64,000 bases of DNA, taken from an uncultured Clostridia bacterium. GTDB lineage: Bacteria > Bacillota > Clostridia > Saccharofermentanales > Saccharofermentanaceae. The position numbers and the translations under genes were made by a program. This document shows positions 54,121 through 62,506 of the stretch, piece after piece. Location of the stretch: contig CALEFT010000008.1 of assembly GCA_937876985.1 (NCBI GenBank), forward strand, positions 1-64,000, given 5' to 3'. Below the pieces are notes generated by a model that did no database searches, was not told the DNA's origin, and worked only from the letters and a program-made list of their open reading frames with translations. Position 1 is the first letter of the stretch. Every line of letters starts with the position of its first letter.

Positions 54121-56164
54121 CTTTTCCGCCTCCGTCAAGCATGTAGATATTTGCTTCATATGGCTGCAATACGTTTGATTGATACTGATCGACATTTGAG
54201 AACATTAGCTTTACATCACCAAATTCCTTCTTCGATAGACCAGGTCTTACAAGCGAATATGCAGAGAAATTGCACTCGACAAGAACATTGCCACGGCGGA
54301 ACATATAGATGAAGCGAGCCTTACGTCTAATAAATTCCATCTTCTCTCTAAGCCACTCTGGATGTTCTCTGCGGAAGTTTATTAACGCCTTATAGAAAGA
54401 TAGAACAGACCTATCGTCAGCAATTTGTGCTTCTACATTATATTTCTTATATTCGTCCTTACCCTCGAACCATGGCTTTCCTGTTGTGAAGCCACCGTTT
54501 GGCGTGTCATCCCAGCACATTGGAGTTCTCGCATGATCACGGCTACCAGAAAGCACCTTGCGCCACGCACGTGTGCGGTTCTTTGGCGTGTCGCCAGCCT
54601 TTTCGAGGAGCTGACGATAAAGTCCGTGGCTCTCTACGTCCTCTAGCTCATCAATCGACTCGAACGCGATATTTCTCGCGCCAAGCTCCTGCCCCTGGAA
54701 GATGAACGGCGTTCCCTTCTGCGTCAACAAAAGCATCGCCAAAAGCTTCGCAATCCTATCCCCGTAGCGATTTTCCGGGTCAATTTTCGACGTCATTCGC
54801 GGATTGTCGTGGTTCTCAAAAAACAGCGCGAAGCTTAGGTCATTCGCATACCGCTCCACCCACTTGTACATATATTTCTTGTACCAGTTCATATTGTACG
54901 CATACTCATCAAAGCGCAGATGCCCGCCCGACTCCATGTGGTCAAAATTGAACACCATGTCGAGCTCCTCACGCTTCGGGTCAACTAGGAGCCTGCTCGT
55001 CTCAAGTCCAAGCCCCGGCGTCTCCCCCACCGAAAAGGCATCATTCGGCTTAAAGCAATTCATATGCACATCATGCAAATGCTCGTGAAGCCTTGGTCCA
55101 TAGAAATAATGCTCCGCGCCACAATACCCGATGAACTGCCCCAAAAAAGCATTTCCATCAGGAAGCTTTCCATCCTTTGAAATAAGATTAACTACATCAA
55201 TACGGAATCCATCGACACCCTTCTTAAGCCATCTATTTATAATGCCGTACACATCCTTACGCATGTCCTCACATTCCCAGTTAAGATCCATCTGTTTTTT
55301 GGAGAACACATGTAGGCCGTATCTGTCGATATCCTTATAATAATTCCACGCACTACCGCCAAAGCACGACTGCCAATTATTCGGAGGAAGCTTAGTACCC
55401 TCCTCGTCAATGCGGCCCTTGCGCAAGAAATAATACTGTCCATATTTTCCATCTGGATTTGTGAGAGCCTTCTTGAACCACTCATGCTCATCCGATGTAT
55501 GGTTAAACACAAGGTCCATTATTAAACGCATTCCACGACGGTGAACCTCTGTTAGAAGCTCGTCAAAATCGTCCATTGTGCCAAATTCCTGCATGATGGC
55601 TTCATAGTCACGCACATCGTAACCATTGTCATCATTTGGCGAGTCGTAAACTGGGCAAAGCCACAAGCAATCTATTCCCAAATCATGTAAATAATCTAGC
55701 TTACTAATTATTCCTCGAATATCACCGATTCCGTCTCCGTTAGAATCCATGAAGCTTCTTGGATATATCTGATAGAAAACCGCCGTCTCCCACCATCTAT
55801 CTCTTTCCTTTGTATCACAAGACGCATCGCCATTTGCTACTAAGCGCATCTTGTCATTATTAACCTTGCGCCACGCTTCACGAGCCGCCTTCTCTGTCTT
55901 GTTTAATAGCTCGCAGGTCACATCAACAAAATCGTGGTTTAGGCCCTTAATCTTCGACGCGAGCTTCGTCACAGTCATATTCGCTAGAAATGGATTTTCT
56001 ACAATCTGCCTTCCACCGCCAAAATACATCTCGACCTTATCAAGCAAATCGTGGCCCACAGCCGTCTTCTTGATATCGACAAGTCTGCTAGACCTAGTAA
56101 TCTTCAATATTTTCTTATTATCATCACCACTGAAGCCTTTATTCACACCAAAAGCCCTCAACAA
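54107..56164 (-). CDS. GH13 oligo-1,6-glucosidase-like enzyme with N-terminal extension
   Basis: A GH13 alpha-glucosidase domain from about residue 124: WWETAVFYQIYPRSFMDSNG, DVRDYEAI, then GFRIDVVNLIS (nucleophile Asp), SVGETPGL (acid Glu) and FFENHDNPR (Asp). The first about 120 residues (SSRLVDIKKTAVGHD and similar) are not family-typical. The frame opens from TTG at 56164; no ATG with a good site lies near, so the true start is unsure. It probably acts on isomaltose-like oligosaccharides. Confidence 0.85.
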   Translation of the reverse strand: MLRAFGVNKGFSGDDNKKILKITRSSRLVDIKKTAVGHDLLDKVEMYFGGGRQIVENPFLANMTVTKLASKIKGLNHDFVDVTCELLNKTEKAAREAWRKVNNDKMRLVANGDASCDTKERDRWWETAVFYQIYPRSFMDSNGDGIGDIRGIISKLDYLHDLGIDCLWLCPVYDSPNDDNGYDVRDYEAIMQEFGTMDDFDELLTEVHRRGMRLIMDLVFNHTSDEHEWFKKALTNPDGKYGQYYFLRKGRIDEEGTKLPPNNWQSCFGGSAWNYYKDIDRYGLHVFSKKQMDLNWECEDMRKDVYGIINRWLKKGVDGFRIDVVNLISKDGKLPDGNAFLGQFIGYCGAEHYFYGPRLHEHLHDVHMNCFKPNDAFSVGETPGLGLETSRLLVDPKREELDMVFNFDHMESGGHLRFDEYAYNMNWYKKYMYKWVERYANDLSFALFFENHDNPRMTSKIDPENRYGDRIAKLLAMLLLTQKGTPFIFQGQELGARNIAFESIDELEDVESHGLYRQLLEKAGDTPKNRTRAWRKVLSGSRDHARTPMCWDDTPNGGFTTGKPWFEGKDEYKKYNVEAQIADDRSVLSFYKALINFRREHPEWLREKMEFIRRKARFIYMFRRGNVLVECNFSAYSLVRPGLSKKEFGDVKLMFSNVDQYQSNVLQPYEANIYMLDGGGKDGKK

Positions 56165-56227
56165 TCATCAAAATTTAATAGTCGCCAAAGAACCAGCATC
56201 CGCCTTCTAAGAAAGTGCGAATGCGTG

Positions 56228-56238
56228 ATGCTTTTCGA
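56228..56238 (+). repeat. ATGCTTTTCGA motif copy (glucosidase-folD gap)
   Basis: Exact 11-mer in the 87-bp gap between the glucosidase start and the folD stop. Confidence 0.6.
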
Positions 56239-56251
56239 GAGAGAAAGATAA

Positions 56252-57106
56252 TTAGCTTAAGCTTCTTGCTGCGCCAATAACAGTATGCTTCGCGAGCACA
56301 GAAGTCGTAACAGAGCCCACGCCGCGTGGAACTGGAGTAATTGCCTGAACCATCTCAGAAACCGCCTGGAAGTCAACGTCGCCGCAAAGCTTACCATTCT
56401 CATCAACGTTCATGCCGACATCGATTACTACCTGACCCTTGCCAGCTTCAAAAAACTCTGCACCAAGCATCTTGGCAACACCTGCGCAAGCGACTACGAT
56501 ATCCGCATTCTTCACCTCGCTAGGCAAATCCTTAGTCCTCGTGTGACAAACAGTTACAGTCGCGTTCTCCTTAATAAGAAGCATAGAAACCGGCTTGCCA
56601 ATTACAAGACTTCTACCAACAACAGTCACCTTCTTACCAGTAAGCTCAATACCATAGAACTTCAAAATCTCAATTACAGCCTGCGCAGTACATGGCGCAA
56701 AAGCATCCTTAGAGCCAGCATATACGCCAGCAAGGCTACCAGTACCCATTGAATCAACGTCCTTGCTGCTACAAATCAAATCCTTGATTCTCTCCTCAGA
56801 CAAGTGCTTAGGAAGCGGTCTAAAAAGCAAAATTCCATGCACACCCTTATCCTCATTAAGTGCAGTAATCTTCGCCTCAAGCTCCTCCTCGGAACAATCG
56901 CTGGCTAACTCATGCACTTGAACCTGAAGTTCAAGCGACTCAAACTTCTTAAGAAGTCCTCTCTCATAAGCTAAGTCATCTTCTCTAGCACCTACGCGAA
57001 CAACTGCAAGCGTTGGCACTACACCTGCCGCCTTAATCGTCGCAATTTGCTCCTTCAAATCCTCGTTAATCTTATCTGCAACTGGCTTACCCAATAATTC
57101 TGTCAT
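56252..57106 (-). CDS. folD: Bifunctional methylenetetrahydrofolate dehydrogenase/cyclohydrolase
   Basis: Interconverts 5,10-methylene-, methenyl- and 10-formyl-tetrahydrofolate. The 284-residue protein shows the FolD signature DEDYALAYERGLLKKF equivalent (REDDLAYERGLLKKFE), GILLFRPLPKHL and TVVGRSLVIGKPVSMLL, with PVPRGVGSVTTSVLAKHT near the end. The key Tyr/Lys pair lies in the first part; the Lys reads in YERGLLKKF. It is 23 bases downstream of fchA on the same strand. Confidence 0.95.
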   Translation of the reverse strand: MTELLGKPVADKINEDLKEQIATIKAAGVVPTLAVVRVGAREDDLAYERGLLKKFESLELQVQVHELASDCSEEELEAKITALNEDKGVHGILLFRPLPKHLSEERIKDLICSSKDVDSMGTGSLAGVYAGSKDAFAPCTAQAVIEILKFYGIELTGKKVTVVGRSLVIGKPVSMLLIKENATVTVCHTRTKDLPSEVKNADIVVACAGVAKMLGAEFFEAGKGQVVIDVGMNVDENGKLCGDVDFQAVSEMVQAITPVPRGVGSVTTSVLAKHTVIGAARSLS

Positions 57107-57129
57107 CTTACTTGCTCCCTTCGGTCTAC

Positions 57130-57765
57130 TTATGCCTTGATTCCCTTAAGCGAATCGATTACGTCCTTTGTAACCTTGTCTGCCCTTACTGACACACTCT
57201 CGACAATTCTATCCGTCTGCTCATTCATGCTAGCAGCCACCTCACGGTTCTTCATGAGCTTCGTGTTGATGTACACATTCATCGCCGCGCCCTTTACTGC
57301 CGCACTAAGAAAACTTGCAGCAACTCCAACATCACTTAAAGCTAGTCTCGAGCCCTTCACATAAAGCTCCTCCAAAAGCCCAGCAACCTTCTCGCACTCC
57401 ATTACAATCTGAAGCGGAGCCTTCGCCGCCACAACAAGTGCATTCTCAAGAATCTCATCTCTATTAGGATCGTCCTTAGGAATAGAATATGCCTTAGAAA
57501 GCGGCTCAAACGCCTTAGCATCTTCACTCATCAAATCCATCATACTCTTACTAATCTCTACCGCCTGTGGCAAAATCCTATCAATATCAGCCTGATACTC
57601 AGCATACTTCTTCTTACCCGTAGTTAGCTCAGCCACCATAGAGCAAAGCGCCGCAGAAAGCGCACCCACCATACTACTAGCACCGCCGCCACCTGGCACT
57701 GGCGCATTCGAACATAATTGTCCAACAAATTCTTCAATCGTAAGCTGCTTCATCTGGCTATCCAT
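57130..57765 (-). CDS. fchA: Methenyltetrahydrofolate cyclohydrolase (FTCD-like)
   Basis: A 211-residue helical protein of the formiminotransferase-cyclodeaminase family: MKQLTIEEFVGQLCSNAPVPGGGGASSMVGALSAAL is the typical N-terminus, with the GGG loop. It hydrolyses methenyl-THF. The start at 57765 has GGGGGAGA upstream; the frame extends 20 codons further with no site. It forms a C1 pair with folD. Confidence 0.92.
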   Translation of the reverse strand: MDSQMKQLTIEEFVGQLCSNAPVPGGGGASSMVGALSAALCSMVAELTTGKKKYAEYQADIDRILPQAVEISKSMMDLMSEDAKAFEPLSKAYSIPKDDPNRDEILENALVVAAKAPLQIVMECEKVAGLLEELYVKGSRLALSDVGVAASFLSAAVKGAAMNVYINTKLMKNREVAASMNEQTDRIVESVSVRADKVTKDVIDSLKGIKA

Positions 57766-57854
57766 TTTCTTTCTCCCCCAAACGTGAATGTAAATAGCAT
57801 TATACCAAACAATACGCATCTTCACAAAAGCATATAGAATCTAATCTATCTCTC

Positions 57855-57865
57855 TCGAAAAGCAT
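57855..57865 (-). repeat. ATGCTTTTCGA motif copy (fchA-BspA gap)
   Basis: Exact 11-mer in the 173-bp gap between the fchA start and the BspA-like stop. Confidence 0.6.
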
Positions 57866-57938
57866 AGGCATAGTATTCAAAGGACATCGATTAGGAAAAT
57901 CGAAGCCCCAAACAAAACTTAGCAAAACTTAGCAACTC

Positions 57939-60218
57939 TTAGATCGAACCTCTCTCAATGCCATAGCTATTGCAGATATTTGTATATTCCTGCGAATGCG
58001 CAAAACCACGGAAAATATTCAGCCTATCGGCTCCGTTGTTAAGCTGTAATACCCAAGAATCAAAGCCTGCCTGATCTGGCTCACGACCTAAGAACACTCT
58101 ATATAGCGTAGCTACATATTCCTCATTAGACAAATTGCGATTTAAGAACTCCTGCGAGAAGAAGAATCCATAACCAACGCCTGCTCCAGAGTTCTGTCTA
58201 TTTATTAACTGACTCACCCAGTTTGCTTGTCCGTCATAGTCTCCATTTCTTCCAAGACACAAAGAATACAATCGCGCAACAAAAGCATTCACATTCTGTT
58301 GTCTAGTATTGTCCACACCCTGGATATAATGTCCCGCAGTAATTCCATAGGAGTTACATAGCGCGAAGAACTCTCTTGAATTTGCTACTCCAGCGAAAAT
58401 CCGCTCTCTAGTCGCACCAGCCTCAAGCTGTCCAATCCAATTTGCTAGTCCAGTCGGATCTGGCTGTCTATCCAAGAACACATTATAAAGTGTTGTAACG
58501 AATTCCTCGTTACTTGTATTCGAATTGATATACTCCTGCGAGAAGAAGAAACCATATGCCACATGTGCACCAGTATTCTGGTTATTCACAAGCGAATTCG
58601 TCCAATTATTAAGCCCCGTACTATCTGGCGTTCTTCCAAGCACCAGCTCATAGCAACGCGTAACAAACGCCATGGCCTCCGATCTATCCACTATATTCCC
58701 AGTCGCTGGAGGAATCACTCCTGGCGTCGTAGGCGCCGTCGGCGGAGTTGGCGTAGGTGTAACTACAGGACTAGTCTCTACTCGAACAAAATCAATACCG
58801 TTTGCACTCGCATAACTCTCTGCCGCAGAGCCAGCGTATCCATAAATCACCAAATCATCCTTATAGTCGTAGTCCTCATCCGCAAAAATCTCATCGCCAA
58901 ACGAAGTCACACTCGCCGGAATATAAATCTCGCGCAAATTTTTGCAATCATAGAACGCGCCCTCGCCAATAGAAATCGTACCATCCACAACCACGAATTC
59001 CTCTAACGCATAGCAACCCCAGAACGCAAAGCTTCCAATCGACCTCGTATTCGAAGAAAGATTCACTTCCTCTAGCGCTTCACACTGCTCAAAAGCTCCA
59101 TATCCAATATCCACCAAGCTCTCTGGAATATCCACACTCTCTATCGAAGTACATCCACAGAACGCATAATCACCCGTATATGTTAGTCCCTCTGGCAAAT
59201 CGAGTTCTGGAAGCGCTTCACAGCCATAGAATGCATATTGTCCAATTGATGTAACACCATCAGGTATATTTATGCTCTCTAAGCTTGCACATTCCCACAA
59301 TGCTTCTCCGCAAATCTCAGTAATACTATCTGGAAGTACAATCTTTTCGATATTGTAACAGTATCCAAATGCGAAATTTCCAAGCGCAGTTAGTCCTTCA
59401 TTTATCTCTACTCTTGTTAGAGATGTGCAAGTATCCATAGAAAAGGCACCATGCTCATAATCATAATCGCCTTCAATTGCTCGAAGTGTACCAGGAAGCT
59501 CAAGTGTCGTAATTGTTTTGCACATATAAAAAGCATTATCTGCAATAGAAGTAACCCTCTTTCCGGCAATCGTACTTGGAACAACTACATTCGAACCACT
59601 TCCAACATATCTTGTAATCTCAATAGTATTATCAAGCTTAACAATATAGTGATAATCTCCACTAACTCCACAAGAAGAATAGTAAGTATATCGATACCCT
59701 TCTTCCTCAGCATAATCTTCTGCAATAGAGCCCTCTTTAATATACATTATTGCATTATCGCTTCCCTCAAAAATATGCTCATCAATCGTATTTATACCAG
59801 CTGGAAAATACACTGTAGTTAACAAATTACAAAACAAGAATGCTATTTCACCTAGATACTTAAGACTACTTGGAAGCTCAACTACCTTAAGTGAAGCCAG
59901 ATCCAAGAACGCCATATTCTCGATTCTTGTTATAGTATTAGGAAGCGTAATCGTCACGATTTTTGAATTATCATAAAACGCTGCTTCACCAATCGTTGTT
60001 ACCGTCTTGCCATTAATCTTAGATGGAACAACAACATTCACATCTGTTCCATTATAAGAAACAATCTTAACCGTGCCATCCGCCAGAACTTCATACTCGT
60101 AATCTCCGGAGACACTTGCAGCATAAACTATGGCCTCTCCATCAAAAACAAACATAGTGCAAATCATTGCAACCATCAAAATCAAACTAGTAAGGATTTT
60201 TCTTCTTTGTGTAAACAT
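57939..60218 (-). CDS. Secreted BspA-type leucine-rich repeat protein with DUF4214 repeats
   Basis: A 759-residue protein. Residues 1-34 form a signal peptide. From about residue 40, about a dozen BspA/LRR_5 units such as VTTIGEAAFYDNSKIVTITLP and VTSIGQYAFYGCEALPELDLPEG form a surface solenoid. A Pro/Thr linker (TPTPTPPTAPTTPG) leads to two paired DUF4214 regions (VLGRTPDSTGLNNW, LDRQPDPTGLANW, LGRNGDYDGQANW, LGREPDQAGFDSW). Surface binding is likely. No anchor motif is obvious. Confidence 0.92.
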   Translation of the reverse strand: MFTQRRKILTSLILMVAMICTMFVFDGEAIVYAASVSGDYEYEVLADGTVKIVSYNGTDVNVVVPSKINGKTVTTIGEAAFYDNSKIVTITLPNTITRIENMAFLDLASLKVVELPSSLKYLGEIAFLFCNLLTTVYFPAGINTIDEHIFEGSDNAIMYIKEGSIAEDYAEEEGYRYTYYSSCGVSGDYHYIVKLDNTIEITRYVGSGSNVVVPSTIAGKRVTSIADNAFYMCKTITTLELPGTLRAIEGDYDYEHGAFSMDTCTSLTRVEINEGLTALGNFAFGYCYNIEKIVLPDSITEICGEALWECASLESINIPDGVTSIGQYAFYGCEALPELDLPEGLTYTGDYAFCGCTSIESVDIPESLVDIGYGAFEQCEALEEVNLSSNTRSIGSFAFWGCYALEEFVVVDGTISIGEGAFYDCKNLREIYIPASVTSFGDEIFADEDYDYKDDLVIYGYAGSAAESYASANGIDFVRVETSPVVTPTPTPPTAPTTPGVIPPATGNIVDRSEAMAFVTRCYELVLGRTPDSTGLNNWTNSLVNNQNTGAHVAYGFFFSQEYINSNTSNEEFVTTLYNVFLDRQPDPTGLANWIGQLEAGATRERIFAGVANSREFFALCNSYGITAGHYIQGVDNTRQQNVNAFVARLYSLCLGRNGDYDGQANWVSQLINRQNSGAGVGYGFFFSQEFLNRNLSNEEYVATLYRVFLGREPDQAGFDSWVLQLNNGADRLNIFRGFAHSQEYTNICNSYGIERGSI

Positions 60219-60300
60219 TATCCCTATTCCTTTCGTATTAAATCCCCTAACAGATATTTTTATAACATTATTTGTTCAACTAGTAAAGCCATAAACAAAA

Positions 60301-60345
60301 TACAGTTAGAAAACAATCTCTTATCCTCTAACTGTATCGCATAAA
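60301..60345 (-). terminator. Terminator of the NlpC/P60 gene
   Basis: Perfect 10-bp stem TACAGTTAGA / TCTAACTGTA with a 16-base loop. On the minus strand it precedes TTTTGTTTATGG, about 25 bases after the stop. Confidence 0.8.
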
Positions 60346-60360
60346 TTATTGTCTTATTTG

Positions 60361-61779
60361 TTATCCAATGAAGCGCCTATATCCAAGAATCGGACACATA
60401 TCAAGATTTCCGTAACGAACCTCTCCTCGTGACATACTCGCGTGAATTACTTGTCCATTTCCTACATAGATTCCAACGTGATCACAAGAACCATTACCAT
60501 TCGTATCCCAGCACACAACATCTCCAAGTCTCAAATCCTCTCGAGATACTGTCTGTCCAGAATTAAGAATTGTTCCAGAGTAGTGTGCAACCGTTACACC
60601 TACCTGCCTATATGCATAAACTACGAGACCAGAACAGTCAACACCATTACGGCTCTCACCTGCCCATACATAAGGAACTCCAAGCATCGATTCACAAATG
60701 CTTACGATGGATTCACCATTTACACCGGAAATTACTGGTGGTGGATTGTTATTGACGTAGCCGCCTCCGCCACCGCCGCCGTTTCCACCGCCTCCGCCGC
60801 CTCCTGACGACGTTACTGGTGCTCTAGTAGGAACTGGTGTTGGAGTTGGTGGAGCTGTCGTTGTTGTATACGATATGTATACATATCCGTGCTGCCCATC
60901 CATTGTATTTACTTCATACCACTTATCAGATACAGAAATCGCATGCAATCTCTGATCTCTATATAGCGTCGTAACTGGCTCCGACTCAGTCGATGGCTGA
61001 CTTCTCAAAGTCAAGCTGCCACAATCAACATATACTGTTCTATCAATCGCATCCCATACCATCGTATCAGAAATCGAAGACGTAAGCACATAACCCTCGA
61101 CTCCATCCTCTGTACGAATTCGCGACCATGTATCACCTATTCCAATTCGAGTTACACCTTCGCCTCGCGCAATCGGACAAATCGTAATCGAACTCATATC
61201 AGGGTATTCCTTGATTATCGAATTTTGTGCCAAAATATAGTACTGCGTCTCATCTGGCGCGAAAACCATAGGATCTAACAACTCAATCGGCAAATCCGCT
61301 TCATCGTACTCCTGTACAATAGTATATGTAGGAACATCGTCATAATATGATGTCGTGTTCACACTAGGCTCATATCCCTCGAAATACGATTCTTGCGCGA
61401 TCTGTCCATTACTTACATCAACCATCTCGGTAGGAATCTCTGCACCTTCTGCCCAAATAACATCTTCTCCGATAACAGGAGCTGATGTCTCGCTTGGAAC
61501 AGAGTCACTTGGCATTGACTCACCTGTAGTAGAATCGCTCGGATTAGACTCATCAGAGACAGCACCTTGAGATTGCGCACCAATAGCCCAGTCCTCGATT
61601 AAGACTTCTTCTTGTTCTTGGTTGTAATATGGATTTGCTGCAATATAAGCAGCACGAACTCTTGCCTGATGATTCATCGTATCACGTGTAGATAAAGGAA
61701 GGCCCGACAATGGAATCGCAACTGCAATGCAAACCGCGATAGAAACAATTCCATGCTTCATGCTTTTCTTAAGTCCCAT
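60361..61779 (-). CDS. Secreted SH3/NlpC-P60 peptidoglycan hydrolase
   Basis: A 472-residue protein. A signal peptide (residues about 1-30) and a Ser/Thr/Glu-rich linker are followed by two SH3-like domains (about 185-320). A Pro and Gly-rich hinge (VPTRAPVTSS then Gly/Asn run) leads to the NlpC/P60 domain. Catalytic Cys is in NGVDCSGL, His in CDHVGIYVGN, the third polar residue in VIHAS. It should cut cell-wall peptides. GGAGGG precedes the ATG. Confidence 0.94.
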   Translation of the reverse strand: MGLKKSMKHGIVSIAVCIAVAIPLSGLPLSTRDTMNHQARVRAAYIAANPYYNQEQEEVLIEDWAIGAQSQGAVSDESNPSDSTTGESMPSDSVPSETSAPVIGEDVIWAEGAEIPTEMVDVSNGQIAQESYFEGYEPSVNTTSYYDDVPTYTIVQEYDEADLPIELLDPMVFAPDETQYYILAQNSIIKEYPDMSSITICPIARGEGVTRIGIGDTWSRIRTEDGVEGYVLTSSISDTMVWDAIDRTVYVDCGSLTLRSQPSTESEPVTTLYRDQRLHAISVSDKWYEVNTMDGQHGYVYISYTTTTAPPTPTPVPTRAPVTSSGGGGGGGNGGGGGGGYVNNNPPPVISGVNGESIVSICESMLGVPYVWAGESRNGVDCSGLVVYAYRQVGVTVAHYSGTILNSGQTVSREDLRLGDVVCWDTNGNGSCDHVGIYVGNGQVIHASMSRGEVRYGNLDMCPILGYRRFIG

Positions 61780-61987
61780 ATAAGCCCTCCTTCTTCGCTA
61801 AATTATAGTGCAAAACTGCATCAACATCTTGTCATAGATGTGGCAATTTACCCTATCATTATACAAGCACTCTCCCAAACTAATGTTACATTTGAAAGTC
61901 AGTTTTCTTAAGATTACCGCCATCTTCTCTCTACTAAGAAATCAACCATTATTAAAACTCACAACAACTGCAGTAAAGCATAGTCTT

Positions 61988-62022
61988 TACGATAAAAATG
62001 TGATTTTGAGATTTTTATCGTA
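61988..62022. repeat. Hairpin unit 1
   Basis: TACGATAAAAAT and ATTTTTATCGTA, a perfect 12-bp stem with loop GTGATTTTGAG. Confidence 0.9.
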
Positions 62023-62061
62023 GTCGGAGCAGCGGTTTATTGCTTGTAAATCCGCTTGAGT

Positions 62062-62096
62062 TACGATAAAAATTCATTTTTTTGAATTTTATCGTA
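62062..62096. repeat. Hairpin unit 2
   Basis: TACGATAAAAATTCA and TGAATTTTATCGTA. The right arm lacks one T, leaving a bulge, but the stem is longer at its top (TTCA/TGAA). Confidence 0.9.
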
Positions 62097-62133
62097 GTGT
62101 TTTAATTATGAATGAGCCTTTTTATAGAAGCTG

Positions 62134-62172
62134 ACTACGATAAGAATTAATTTTCCTGATTTTTATCGTAGT
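62134..62172. repeat. Hairpin unit 3
   Basis: ACTACGATAAGAAT and ATTTTTATCGTAGT. The G in the left arm makes one G-U wobble if read from the plus strand. Confidence 0.9.
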
Positions 62173-62220
62173 TTTTCATGCTAAATAGAGCCGTGTTACC
62201 TTGCTAACTTGCACGAATAG

Positions 62221-62255
62221 TACGATAAAAAAGCAATTTTGAGATTTTTATCGTA
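62221..62255. repeat. Hairpin unit 4
   Basis: TACGATAAAAAA and ATTTTTATCGTA, loop GCAATTTTGAG, which shares ATTTTGAG with the loops of units 1 and 6. Confidence 0.9.
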
Positions 62256-62294
62256 GTTTGAATGAAATAGAACCTTGAGAAGAGCGTGTTTTTA

Positions 62295-62329
62295 TACGAT
62301 AAAAATGTGTTTTTTCAATTCTTATCGTA
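62295..62329. repeat. Hairpin unit 5
   Basis: TACGATAAAAAT and ATTCTTATCGTA. The C in the right arm gives a G-U wobble only if read from the minus strand, the opposite of unit 3. Confidence 0.9.
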
Positions 62330-62365
62330 GTTTGAGCCTCGAAGAAGGCTTCTAACTATCAATAT

Positions 62366-62406
62366 GACTACGATAAAAATGTAATTTTGAGATTTTTATC
62401 GTAGTC
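62366..62406. repeat. Hairpin unit 6
   Basis: GACTACGATAAAAAT and ATTTTTATCGTAGTC, the longest perfect stem (15 bp), loop GTAATTTTGAG. Confidence 0.9.
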
Positions 62407-62506
62407 TGTCACTTTATAAACTTACTGCATCCACTCAAGCTGCGAAATACCCATAGAAATACCCATATAGAAAGGATTTCAAAAATAACAACATCTATAT
62501 CATTAA

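Larger units (their letters stand above)
61780..62506. other. Non-coding gap with six hairpins
   Basis: A 727-bp gap with no coding frame I believe. The central part (61988-62406) is filled by six related hairpins, listed individually. The flanks show no other clear element. Confidence 0.7.

Noticed and set aside
61988..62406. CRISPR array
   Set aside because: The repeated units are palindromic and differ in their loops and stem tips; spacers vary in length; there are no cas genes in the window. The pattern fits a hairpin cluster better.
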